DNA of 49,150 bases from DASUZB01 sp036377075 (lineage in GTDB: Bacteria > Actinomycetota > CALGFH01). Below the pieces are notes generated by a model that worked only from the letters and a program-made list of their open reading frames with translations, was not told where the DNA came from and did not search any database. Location of the stretch: the NCBI GenBank assembly GCA_036377075.1, contig DASUZB010000284.1, positions 1 through 49,150 of the forward strand, read 5' to 3'. The position numbers and the translations under genes were made by a program. Below are positions 33,098-42,805 of this stretch, one piece after another (the stretch's first letter is position 1; each line of letters starts with the position of its first letter).

Positions 33098-34081
33098 TCA
33101 GCGCTCGACGGTTTCCATGCCGGTCGGGTCGTAGCGCTCGCCGGCGACCTGCTCGGGCCGGACCGCCTCGCCGAGCCGCCGGAGCTGCGCCTCGCTCAGG
33201 GCGAGCTCGGCCGCGGCGAGGTTCTCCTCCAGGTGCCGTACCCGCGCGGTGCCGGGGATCGGCACCACGTCCCCGCCCTGGGCGAGCACCCAGGCGAGCG
33301 CGACCTGCGCGGGCGTGGCGCCGGCCTCCGCGGCGACGGCCCGCACGCCGGCGACCAGCGCCAGGTTCCTGCGCAGGTTCTCGCCCTGGAAGCGGGGCAG
33401 GAGGAAGCGGCGCAGGTCGCCGGCGCCCAGGTCCGCCTCGGAGGTGATCGCGCCCGCGAGCAGGCCGCGGCCGAGCGGCGAGTAGGCCATCAGGCCGACC
33501 CCGAGCTCGCGGGCGGCCGGCAGGATCTCGGCCTCGATGCCGCGGGTCCACAGGGCGTACTCGCTCTGCAGCGCCACGATCGGGTGGACGGCGCAGGCCT
33601 GCCGGAGGGTCTGCGCGCCGACCTCGCTGAGCCCGAGGTGGCGGACCTTGCCGGCCGCGACCAGCTCGGCCATGGCACCGACGGTCTCCTCCACCGGGAC
33701 GGCCGGGTCGCGCCGCGCCATCACGTACAGGTCGACGTGGTCGACGCCCAGCCGCTGCAGGGACTCGTCGACCGACTCCTTGGCCCGCCCCGGCCGGACG
33801 TCCAGCCTCCAGCGCTGGCCGTCGCGCACCGCCCCGAACTTGGTGGCGATCATCACCTGGTCGCGGCGGCCGGCGACGGCGCGGCCGACGAGCCGCTCGT
33901 TGGCGCCCAGCCCGTAGGACGGCGCGGTGTCCAGGAGCGTGACGCCCAGGTCGAGGGCGCGGTGGATGGTGCGGGTCGCCTCGGCCTCGTCGGTGGGGCC
34001 GTAGAACTCCGACATGCTCATGCAGCCGAGGCCGAGCATGGACACGGCCGGGCCGCCCCGGCCGAGGGTGCGCTGCTTCAT
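33098..34081 (-). CDS. Aldo/keto reductase with an altered catalytic site
   Basis: This 327-residue TIM barrel has AKR motifs: LGLGCMSMSEFYGPTDEAEA, DTAPSYGLGANERLVG (Asp and Tyr of the tetrad) and IATKFG (Lys). Where relatives read DLYYQHRVDP, with the fourth catalytic residue His, this protein reads DLYVMARRDP, so Ala takes the place of His. NADPH binding near IPGTARVRHLEENL looks intact. The enzyme may have reduced or altered activity, or use another general acid. It diverges from a LysR gene across 99 bp that contains an interrupted palindrome, so LysR control is likely. Confidence 0.85.
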   Translation of the reverse strand: MKQRTLGRGGPAVSMLGLGCMSMSEFYGPTDEAEATRTIHRALDLGVTLLDTAPSYGLGANERLVGRAVAGRRDQVMIATKFGAVRDGQRWRLDVRPGRAKESVDESLQRLGVDHVDLYVMARRDPAVPVEETVGAMAELVAAGKVRHLGLSEVGAQTLRQACAVHPIVALQSEYALWTRGIEAEILPAARELGVGLMAYSPLGRGLLAGAITSEADLGAGDLRRFLLPRFQGENLRRNLALVAGVRAVAAEAGATPAQVALAWVLAQGGDVVPIPGTARVRHLEENLAAAELALSEAQLRRLGEAVRPEQVAGERYDPTGMETVER

Positions 34082-34108
34082 GCGGGTGCCTTCCTCGCTG
34101 GCGTTCGG

Positions 34109-34137
34109 TGGTCGCCAGTGCAGCAGCGCACCGACCA
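34109..34137. promoter_or_regulatory. Candidate LysR binding site in the divergent promoter region
   Basis: An interrupted palindrome has outer arms TGGTCG and CGACCA and inner arms GTGC and GCAC. It lies between the aldo/keto reductase and lysR starts, where LysR regulators usually bind to control both. Confidence 0.4.
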
Positions 34138-34166
34138 GGCAGGGAAGGACCGGCTCGCTCCTGCCC

Positions 34167-34172
34167 TATACT
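34167..34172 (+). promoter_or_regulatory. -10 box of a probable leaderless promoter (lysR)
   Basis: TATACT is 8 nt before ATG 34181 and no ribosome binding site is present. Confidence 0.5.
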
Positions 34173-34180
34173 TCACGGGT

Positions 34181-35122
34181 ATGAATGAGCTGGAGGTGCG
34201 GCAGCTGCGCTACTTCGTGGCCGTCGCCGAGGAGCTGAACTTCAGCCGCGCCGCCGAGCGGCTCGCCATGGCGCAGCCGCCGCTGTCCAAGGCCATCCGC
34301 CAGCTCGAGGCCAGGCTCGGCGTCCAGCTCCTGGAGCGCACCACCCGGCACGTCGCCCTCACCGAGGCGGGGCGGGTGCTGCTCGAGCAGGGGCGCGCCG
34401 CGCTCGACGCGGTCGCCGCCGCCGGCCGCCGGGCGCAACGGGCCGGCCAGCCCACGCCGCGGCTGGTGGTGGCCGCCAAGGCCGGCGACGCCCCGCCGCT
34501 GCACGAGATCCTCGAGCGGTACCGCGCCAGCGCGGACCCGCCCGAGCTGCCAGAGACCGAGGTGGTGGTCAGCGGCTGGGGCGAGCCGGCGCCGATGCTG
34601 CGGGACGGGCGCGCCGACGTCGCGCTGCTGCGCAGCCCGTTCGACGACCGGGGCCTGGACACCGAGCCGCTGCTCACCGAGCCGCGCCTGGTCGCCCTGG
34701 CGGCCGGGCACCGCCTGGCCGGCAGGCGCCGGCTGCTGCTCGGCGACCTGGCCGGCGAGCCGGTGCCGCACTTCCAGGACGCCGACGAGCAGGCCGCCGC
34801 CTACTGGGCGGGCCGCGACCCCGACTCCCTCGCGGCGGCCTGGGCCGGCGAGCCGCGGCCCGCGCCCGGGCCGCGGGTCGGCGACATCGCCCAGCTGCTG
34901 GAGGTGGTCTCGCTCGGGCAGGCGGTGGCGTTCCTGCCCGCCTCGCTCTGCGAGCGGCACCCCCGCGCCGACGTCGTCTACCGGCCGGTCGCCGGGCTGA
35001 GCCCGAGCGCCCTGGTGGTGGCGTGGCCGCAGGCGTCACGCTCGCTGGCGGTGGCCGCCTTCGTCCGCGCCGCCTGCGAGGTCGCCACCGGCCAGCCGCG
35101 GCCGGCGACGGCGCTGCCGTAG
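34181..35122 (+). CDS. LysR-family transcriptional regulator
   Basis: The 313-residue protein starts with the LysR winged helix: EVRQLRYFVAVAEELNFSRA, then AQPPLSKAIRQLEARLGVQL and LLERTTRHVALTEAG. The rest is an effector domain, in which ADVALLRSPFDDRGL and LVALAAGHRL are typical. It probably senses a small molecule and controls the divergent aldo/keto reductase gene. ATG 34181 is fixed by the leaderless -10 box. It converges on the secreted hydrolase gene with 11 bp between stops. Confidence 0.9.
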   Translation: MNELEVRQLRYFVAVAEELNFSRAAERLAMAQPPLSKAIRQLEARLGVQLLERTTRHVALTEAGRVLLEQGRAALDAVAAAGRRAQRAGQPTPRLVVAAKAGDAPPLHEILERYRASADPPELPETEVVVSGWGEPAPMLRDGRADVALLRSPFDDRGLDTEPLLTEPRLVALAAGHRLAGRRRLLLGDLAGEPVPHFQDADEQAAAYWAGRDPDSLAAAWAGEPRPAPGPRVGDIAQLLEVVSLGQAVAFLPASLCERHPRADVVYRPVAGLSPSALVVAWPQASRSLAVAAFVRAACEVATGQPRPATALP

Positions 35123-35143
35123 CCCGCCCGCCCCTACGGGCAG
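35114..35143. terminator. Hairpin between convergent lysR and hydrolase genes
   Basis: CCGTAG (35117-35122) pairs with CTACGG (35134-35139), with CTG/CAG extending it after one bulged base. It overlaps both gene ends and could stop transcripts from either side. Confidence 0.45.
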
Positions 35144-36576
35144 GGCACCCCGACGAACTCGGGGTGCGGGCCGTCGGTGAAGCGGCAGCCGAACGTCTCC
35201 TTGGCGACCTGGTGGCGGTCGAGGATGGCGTCGCCGGCCGGACGGTGCCCGCCGCGCACCCAGGCGACCAGGTCGTCGAAGCCGCGCGTGAGCTCGGCCG
35301 CGGTGAAGCCGCAGTGGTTGTTGCCGCGGATCGCGCGGGAGACGAACAACCCCGACTGGTGGTGGCTCATGGCGCGCACGGCGTAGATCTGCTCCATCGA
35401 GAACGGCACGAACAGGTCGCCGACGTCGTGCATCGACAGCACCGGGATGCGCGGGTCGCCGAACACCCCGGGGATGCCGCTCAGGTCGGTGGTCGGCCCG
35501 GCGGTCGCCGCCACCCGCAGCACGTCGCGGTTGAGCTGGCGCTCCTGCGGCGTCAGCGAGCCCTTGTCGTCGAGCTGGTAGACGGTGTGGACGTTGCTGG
35601 TCACGTTGCCCGAGGCGATGCCGATGGTGCCGCCGGACAGGCCCGGGTACAGGCCGAACAGGAACGGGATGTTGGTGAGCGGGGCGAAGCCGAAGCTGTT
35701 CCAGAAGGCGAAGGCGCTGTCGAAGCCGGGCCGGGTGCCGCCGCTGCGCTGCTCGACCGCCGCCTCCCAGGTGCGTCCGAGGTCGGTGAACTGGACGCCG
35801 GAGGTGTTGAAGCCGCTGCCGAGCTTGGGCAGCTCGGAGGTGAGGACCAGCTGGTCGAAGGTTGGCGCGTAGGCCTGGCCCTCGGCGGCGGTCGGCGGGA
35901 ACTGGATCTGGGTCCCGGTCAGGGCGGCCGCGGTCACGTTGGCGTCGAGGTAGTGGTCGAACAGCTTGGTGTCGCCGAGCACGCCGCAGAAGGGCATGGC
36001 GCCGGCGAAGGTGTGGCGGTAGTGCTCGATCTCGACCGCGGTGATGTGGCCGCCCATCGACGCGCCGGTCATGTACAGGTCCCGCGGCGCGCGCTGCACG
36101 GCCGTGCGGAACAGCGCGATGAGCGCGTGCGAGTCGGTGACGCCGTGGCCCACGTCGTAGCCGTTGGTCTGGTAGCTGGACGCCGCCCAGGCGAAGCCGC
36201 GCTGGACGAGGAACTGGCGCAGGGGGTGGCTGTCGACGAACACGGTGGTGCCGGTGCCGCGGAAACCGTGCGCCCACAGCACCAGGTCGTGGTTCCAGTG
36301 CTTGGGCACCTCGATGCGCCAGGCCGAGCCGTCGGTGATGCCGGTGTAGACGGTGGAGATGGCGTTGCCGTTCGCGTCGGTCAGCGGCACGAACGGGTTC
36401 TGCGTGCCGACGTCGCAGTTGGGGTCGGCCACGGTGTAACCCGGCTGGGTGGTGCTCGGCACCGGCGCGGCGCAGGCCACCGCCGCCCCGGCGGTGCCGA
36501 CCGCCAGCGTCGACCCCGCCACCAGCGCCCCCACCGCGAGCGAGAGCAGCACCACCCGAATCCTGGACCGGCCCAT
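35134..36576 (-). CDS. Secreted alpha/beta hydrolase
   Basis: This 480-residue protein has a clear signal peptide (VVLLSLAVGALVAGSTLAVG; cleavage near AGA-AVA). The nucleophile elbow is GASMGG (Ser), followed by candidate Asp in LSMHDVGDLFVP and His in IRGNNHCGFT. An early HGF stretch (LVLWAHGFRG) forms the oxyanion hole. Several Cys may form disulfides (ACAAPV; GCRF; VPCP). It probably hydrolyses an ester or amide outside the cell. The substrate is not evident. AGGAGGT precedes ATG 36576. The gene diverges from the transglycosylase gene by 170 bp. Confidence 0.82.
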   Translation of the reverse strand: MGRSRIRVVLLSLAVGALVAGSTLAVGTAGAAVACAAPVPSTTQPGYTVADPNCDVGTQNPFVPLTDANGNAISTVYTGITDGSAWRIEVPKHWNHDLVLWAHGFRGTGTTVFVDSHPLRQFLVQRGFAWAASSYQTNGYDVGHGVTDSHALIALFRTAVQRAPRDLYMTGASMGGHITAVEIEHYRHTFAGAMPFCGVLGDTKLFDHYLDANVTAAALTGTQIQFPPTAAEGQAYAPTFDQLVLTSELPKLGSGFNTSGVQFTDLGRTWEAAVEQRSGGTRPGFDSAFAFWNSFGFAPLTNIPFLFGLYPGLSGGTIGIASGNVTSNVHTVYQLDDKGSLTPQERQLNRDVLRVAATAGPTTDLSGIPGVFGDPRIPVLSMHDVGDLFVPFSMEQIYAVRAMSHHQSGLFVSRAIRGNNHCGFTAAELTRGFDDLVAWVRGGHRPAGDAILDRHQVAKETFGCRFTDGPHPEFVGVPCP

Positions 36577-36697
36577 TCCGCACCTCCTACGTGGACGCCC
36601 TCCGTGGCGCCCGGCATATCCCTTCTATCACCTGGGCGGGCAGTGGTGGAAGCGTTGGTACACGACCTGTGGAAGCTGAGCGGGCAGCCGGCGCCGA

Positions 36698-36713
36698 GGC
36701 ATGGCAACATGCC
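36698..36713. promoter_or_regulatory. Small palindrome upstream of the transglycosylase gene
   Basis: GGCATG-GCAA-CATGCC is a perfect hairpin 33 nt before ATG 36747. It may be an operator or an RNA hairpin; nothing else distinguishes these. Confidence 0.3.
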
Positions 36714-36746
36714 GACGCACCGATCTTTCGACCACCGCCTCCGCGC

Positions 36747-37685
36747 ATGCACCAGCAACCACGCCGAACGCGGCGCGAGCCGGCTCGCCGACGGGCGGCC
36801 CTCGGCGCCCTGCTCGCCTCCTGCCTGCCGCTCGCCGGGTGCTCGGGTGACGGCCGTCCCGCCGCCGACCCGGCAGCCGAGCGGGTGCACACCGCTGCAC
36901 CCGCGGCGCCCACGACCAGCTCGACAACCGCCGCGTCAGCCCGAGTACAGCCCTCCTCGGCGGGCGCGACGGCCAGGGACCTGGCCGCCCGCATCACCAC
37001 CGCCGAACGGGCCATCCGCGACCCGGCCACACCGGCGGGGCAGCTCGCCGACCTGGGCCGCGGCCAGCAGCGCGCCTACCGCGCCATCGCCCGCCAGCCG
37101 AAGCTGCTGCCCAAGGTGCTGCCGCTGGTGCCGCCGACGCTGCGCGGGGTAGTCAGGGCCAACGCCACGGCCGGGATCGAGCTGCGCGAGCTCAGCAGGC
37201 CGCGGCCCGACCGGCCCCTGCCCCACTGGCGCATCGTCGCGCCCGCACCCGCCGGGGAGCTGCTGGCCGACTACCGCGCGGCCGAGAGGCAGGTGGGCGT
37301 GCCCTGGCGGTACCTGGCCGCCATCCACCTGGTGGAGACGAGGCTGGGCCGGATCCGCGGCACCAGCTCCGCGGGGGCCAAGGGGCCCATGCAGTTCCTG
37401 CCGCCGACCTGGCGGCGCTACGGCGCCGGCGGCGACATCAACGCCACCGGCGACGCGGTCATGGCCGCCGCCAGGTTCCTGCGCGCCCACGGCGCGCCCG
37501 CCCACATGGCGGCGGCGCTGCACGCCTACAACCGCAGCGGCCGCTACGTGCGCGCGGTCACCGCCTACGCCGAGCAGCTCCGCGCCGACCAGCGCGCCTT
37601 CCTCGGCTACTACCACTGGCAGGTCTTCTTCGGCGACACCCTGCTGCCCGAGGGCTACCCCGAGCGCCACGCCTCCCGGGAGTGA
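36747..37685 (+). CDS. Lytic transglycosylase lipoprotein (SLT/MltB-like)
   Basis: The protein has 312 residues. An Arg-rich start leads to a hydrophobic segment and lipobox PLAGC (Cys32), then a Ser/Thr/Ala-rich linker. The C-terminal catalytic domain has the likely catalytic Glu in AIHLVETRLGRIRG and the typical block AKGPMQFLPPTWRRYG, then AALHAYNRSGRYVRAV. Such enzymes cleave peptidoglycan glycan strands to anhydromuropeptides outside the membrane. No ribosome binding site is visible before ATG 36747, so the exact start is less sure. Confidence 0.85.
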   Translation: MHQQPRRTRREPARRRAALGALLASCLPLAGCSGDGRPAADPAAERVHTAAPAAPTTSSTTAASARVQPSSAGATARDLAARITTAERAIRDPATPAGQLADLGRGQQRAYRAIARQPKLLPKVLPLVPPTLRGVVRANATAGIELRELSRPRPDRPLPHWRIVAPAPAGELLADYRAAERQVGVPWRYLAAIHLVETRLGRIRGTSSAGAKGPMQFLPPTWRRYGAGGDINATGDAVMAAARFLRAHGAPAHMAAALHAYNRSGRYVRAVTAYAEQLRADQRAFLGYYHWQVFFGDTLLPEGYPERHASRE

Positions 37686-37739
37686 GCCGCGGTAGTACCC
37701 TCCCGGGTCAGAAGCCAGCAGCCAGGAGTGGGTGATCGC

Positions 37740-39563
<1,824 letters not shown>

Positions 39564-39693
39564 GCACGCCAAACAGCGTCTGAGGAGAGGGGTGGCGTGC
39601 CGGCGCGCCAGCTGCTATCGTCGGGAGTTCGACGATCGTGCCCGGACACACGAAGACGGGCGACTTATTCGCCACTAACAAGGTGGCACAGAT

Positions 39694-39716
39694 GTCGGGT
39701 TCTGTCAAGACCCGAC
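39694..39716. promoter_or_regulatory. Palindrome upstream of helD, similar to the rifamycin-associated element
   Basis: GTCGGGT (39694-39700) and ACCCGAC (39710-39716) flank TCTGTCAAG. The central part GGGTTCTG-T-CAAGACCC is close in shape to the 19-bp rifamycin-associated element as I recall it (GGG..CTTG..CAAG..CCC). It lies 30 bp before the helicase start. Confidence 0.4.
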
Positions 39717-39746
39717 CTGGCGCGGGCGACGCACACGGAGGCGGAC

Positions 39747-42152
39747 GTGGACCAAGAGGCTTCGGAGCTGGCCGACCGCGGCGTGGACTACCGCGCCGAG
39801 CTCGCGCGGGAGCAGGCGCACGTGTCGATGCTGTACGGCTGGCTCGACCGCCTGCGGGCGCGCGCCGCCGACCGGCTCGAGCAGGCCCAGCGGAGCGACG
39901 GTGGCGGGACCCACCAGGCGTGGCTGGACCGGGACGCGCGGGTGGCCACGTACGCGGACCGGCTCGCCCAGCTCTCGGCGGTGGAGCACGGGCTCTGCCT
40001 CGGCCGGCTGGACCAGCGCGACGGCAGCCTGCTGTACGTGGGGCGCCTGGGGCTGCTCGACGACCAGCACGAGCCGCTGCTGGTCGACTGGCGCGCGCCG
40101 GCGGCCGAGCCGTTCTACCGCGCCACCCCGGTCGAGCGCGGCGAGGTCGTGCGCCGCCGCCACTTCCAGACCAGGGGCCGGCGGCTCACCGGGTTCTCCG
40201 ACGACGTGCTCGACCTCGACGCGCTGGACGCCGCCGAGCGCGGCAACCTCGCCGGCGAGGCCGCGTTGCTGGCGTCGCTGAACGCGCACCGGACCGGGCG
40301 CATGGGCGACATCGTCGCCACCATCCAGGCCGAGCAGGACCGCGTCATCCGCTCCGGCCTGGCCGGGATCCTGGTGATCGACGGCGGACCGGGCACCGGC
40401 AAGACCGCGGTGGCGCTGCACCGGGCCGCCTACCTGCTCTACACCCACCGCGACCGGCTGAGCCGGCGCGGCGTGCTGGTGGTCGGCCCGAACCCGACGT
40501 TCTTGCGCTACATCGAGCAGGTCCTGCCCTCCCTCGGCGAGACCGGCGTGGTGCTGTCGACCGTGGAGCAGCTCTACCCGGGCGCCACCGCGACCGGCCA
40601 CGAGCCGCTGGAGGCGGCGGCGCTCAAGGGCAGCGCACGGATGGTAGAGGTGCTGGCCGCGGCGGTCCGCGACCGCCAGCGGATCCCCGAGGCCACCGTC
40701 GAGATCGAGGTCGACGAGGGCGTGCTGCGCCTGGAGCGCCAGGCGTGCGAGCGCGCGCGGGCGCTGGCGCGCGCCTCGGGGCAGCCACACAACCTCGCCA
40801 GGCGCGTCTTCGTCAGCGAGCTGCTGGCGGCGGTGACCCGCCAGGCGGCCGACCGTATCGAGGAGGACCTGCGCGCGGTCGAGGAGCTGATCGACGACTC
40901 GGTGTTCGGCCCCGACGAGCAGCTCCACGACGAGCCGGTGCTCGACCAGGCACAGCTCGCCGAGCTGGCCGCCGAGCTGTACACCAGGCCGCAGGTGCGC
41001 GCGGCGCTCGACCGGCTCTGGCCGGAGCTGACCCCGCGGCGGCTCCTGTCCGACCTGTTCATCTCGCCGCGCCGGCTCGCGGCGGCCGCGCCCGACCTCG
41101 GCGCGGCGGAGCAGGCGCTGCTCTTGCGGCCGTGGCCGGCGACGCCGGACGCACCGCCGGCGGACTGGTGGACGGCGGCCGACGTGCCGTTGCTGGACGA
41201 GGCCGCCGAACTGCTCGGCGACGACGACGCGCCGGCCGCGCGGGAGGCGGCCCGCCGCGCCGCTCGCGACGAGCGCGACCTCGCCTACGCCCGCGGCGTC
41301 CTGGAGGTCGCCAGCATCGGGGACGCCGCCCGCTACGCGCCCGACACCAGCCGGCTCGACCCCGAGCAGCTCGCCGAGCGCTACCGGCCGCGCGAGGAGC
41401 CCGGCTCGGTCGCCGAGCGGGCGCGGCGGGACCGCGGCTGGACCTTCGGGCACGTGATCGTCGACGAGGCGCAGGAGCTGTCGGCGATGGCCTGGCGGAT
41501 GGTGATGCGCCGCTGCCCGAGCCGCTCGATGACGCTGGCCGGCGACCTCGCCCAGGGCGGCGCGCCCGCCGCCGCCGGCTCGTGGCCGGCGGCGCTCGAC
41601 CCACACGCCGCCGGCCGCTGGCGCCAGGAGCGGCTGACCGTCAACTACCGCACCCCGGCCGAGATCATGGCCGTCGCGGCGGACGTGCTCGCCGGGATCG
41701 CCCCGGAGCTGCCGCCGCCCGCCTCGGTGCGGGAGACCGGGGTGGTGCCGTGGAGCCTGCGCCTCGAGCCGGCCGAGCTGGCCGCGCGGCTGCCCGAGGT
41801 GGTCGCGGCCGAGGCCGCCGCGATCGGCGACGGGCGCCTGGCCGTGCTGGTCCCGGCAGCCGAGGCGGACGCGCTCGGGCGGCGGCTGGCGGCCGCGCTG
41901 CCCCAGACGGCGGTCACCGCCGGCCCCGCCGCGCTCGACGCCCCGGTCGCGGTGCTGACCGTCACCGAGGCGCGAGGCCTGGAGTTCGACGCCGTGGTGC
42001 TGGTCGAGCCTGCCGGCATCCTGGCCGAGAGCCCCCGGGGCGCGAACAACCTCTACGTCGCGCTGACCCGTGCCACCCAGCGCCTCGGCGTGGTCCACAC
42101 CACTCCCCTGCCGGCCGCCCTGTCCCGCCTCGAGCCGCGTCCACGCCAATAG
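39747..42152 (+). CDS. helD: HelD/HelR-family RNA polymerase-associated helicase
   Basis: This 801-residue SF1-type helicase has the HelD layout: an N-terminal coiled region (ELADRGVDYRAELAREQAHV), the HelD block GRLGLLDDQHEPLLVDWRAP, Walker A GGPGTGKT (213-220, Lys219), Walker B VIVDEAQELS near residue 572, and late motifs LTVNYRTPAEI and NNLYVALTRATQRL. HelD inserts into RNA polymerase and frees it from DNA or rifamycin; actinobacterial HelR gives rifamycin tolerance. GTG 39747 follows GGAGG. The palindrome at 39694-39716 could be its control site. The family is confident; the resistance role is inferred. Confidence 0.88.
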   Translation: MDQEASELADRGVDYRAELAREQAHVSMLYGWLDRLRARAADRLEQAQRSDGGGTHQAWLDRDARVATYADRLAQLSAVEHGLCLGRLDQRDGSLLYVGRLGLLDDQHEPLLVDWRAPAAEPFYRATPVERGEVVRRRHFQTRGRRLTGFSDDVLDLDALDAAERGNLAGEAALLASLNAHRTGRMGDIVATIQAEQDRVIRSGLAGILVIDGGPGTGKTAVALHRAAYLLYTHRDRLSRRGVLVVGPNPTFLRYIEQVLPSLGETGVVLSTVEQLYPGATATGHEPLEAAALKGSARMVEVLAAAVRDRQRIPEATVEIEVDEGVLRLERQACERARALARASGQPHNLARRVFVSELLAAVTRQAADRIEEDLRAVEELIDDSVFGPDEQLHDEPVLDQAQLAELAAELYTRPQVRAALDRLWPELTPRRLLSDLFISPRRLAAAAPDLGAAEQALLLRPWPATPDAPPADWWTAADVPLLDEAAELLGDDDAPAAREAARRAARDERDLAYARGVLEVASIGDAARYAPDTSRLDPEQLAERYRPREEPGSVAERARRDRGWTFGHVIVDEAQELSAMAWRMVMRRCPSRSMTLAGDLAQGGAPAAAGSWPAALDPHAAGRWRQERLTVNYRTPAEIMAVAADVLAGIAPELPPPASVRETGVVPWSLRLEPAELAARLPEVVAAEAAAIGDGRLAVLVPAAEADALGRRLAAALPQTAVTAGPAALDAPVAVLTVTEARGLEFDAVVLVEPAGILAESPRGANNLYVALTRATQRLGVVHTTPLPAALSRLEPRPRQ

Positions 42153-42195
42153 CCCTGATCACGACGATCTCCGCATTGCTGCAATGGCGCTTGGG

Positions 42196-42211
42196 CCCGC
42201 CACTCGGCGGG
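42196..42211 (+). terminator. GC-rich hairpin after helD
   Basis: CCCGCC-ACTC-GGCGGG forms a 6-bp hairpin 44 bp after the helD stop. No T-run follows. A separate palindrome, CATTGC-T-GCAATG, lies at 42174-42186. Confidence 0.35.
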
Positions 42212-42274
42212 TACGCACTGGTCGCCGAGGCGGCCACCAAACGGCCGACGTGGGCGATCGGGGGCGACGGCCGC

Positions 42275-42700
42275 ATGAGGATCGAGCGGTCGATCCAGGA
42301 CGGCCACCTCGGCGAGCACATCGCCCTGGCGCCGGTCGCCACCGCGGCGTCGCGGGCGCGGAGGTTCGTGCGCCGGGTCGGCTCCTCCTGGGCGATCGAC
42401 GAGCTGGCCGAGGCGGCCATCCTGCTGACGAACGAGCTGGTCACCAACGCCATCGTCCACGCGCGGACCCCCATCGACCTACGGCTGGAGCTGCGCGGGT
42501 CGCGGCTGCGCATCGCCGCGCGCGACCAGGACCCGCGACCGGTCCGCCCGCGGGCCGAGAACCGGCAGGCCGAGCGCTCGCGGGGCCTGTTGATCGTCGC
42601 CCGGGCCGCGCGGGCCTGGGGGGTGGACGACCACCCCGGCGGCGGCAAGGTCGTCTGGTGCACCCTCGACGTGCCCGAGGCGCCGCCGGTGCCCGCTTGA
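42275..42700 (+). CDS. RsbW/SpoIIAB-like ATP-binding protein
   Basis: The 141-residue protein has a HATPase_c fold: the N-box ELVTNAIVHARTPIDLRLEL, the G1-like DQDPRPVRPRA and the G2-like SRGLLIVARAARAWGV. Such proteins act as anti-sigma factor kinases that phosphorylate an STAS-domain anti-anti-sigma factor, or as general phospho-signalling ATPases. No sigma or STAS gene lies beside it. It is followed, after 105 bp, by a membrane Ser/Thr kinase. No clear ribosome binding site was seen besides GGGGGCGA upstream of ATG 42275. Confidence 0.78.
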   Translation: MRIERSIQDGHLGEHIALAPVATAASRARRFVRRVGSSWAIDELAEAAILLTNELVTNAIVHARTPIDLRLELRGSRLRIAARDQDPRPVRPRAENRQAERSRGLLIVARAARAWGVDDHPGGGKVVWCTLDVPEAPPVPA

Positions 42701-42805
42701 CCATGCCGTGACGCATTCGCCGGGAATCCGCGTCCCCGGGTGGCCGTTCCCCGATCGGTTGGATCGTAGGATCCCTGCGGACCAGGTCGTCGGGGGAGGC
42801 CACGG

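Noticed and set aside
42174..42186. CATTGC-T-GCAATG palindrome upstream of the RsbW-like gene.
   Set aside because: Six-base arms are short, and no regulator or promoter element ties to it. Kept only as a note in the terminator entry.
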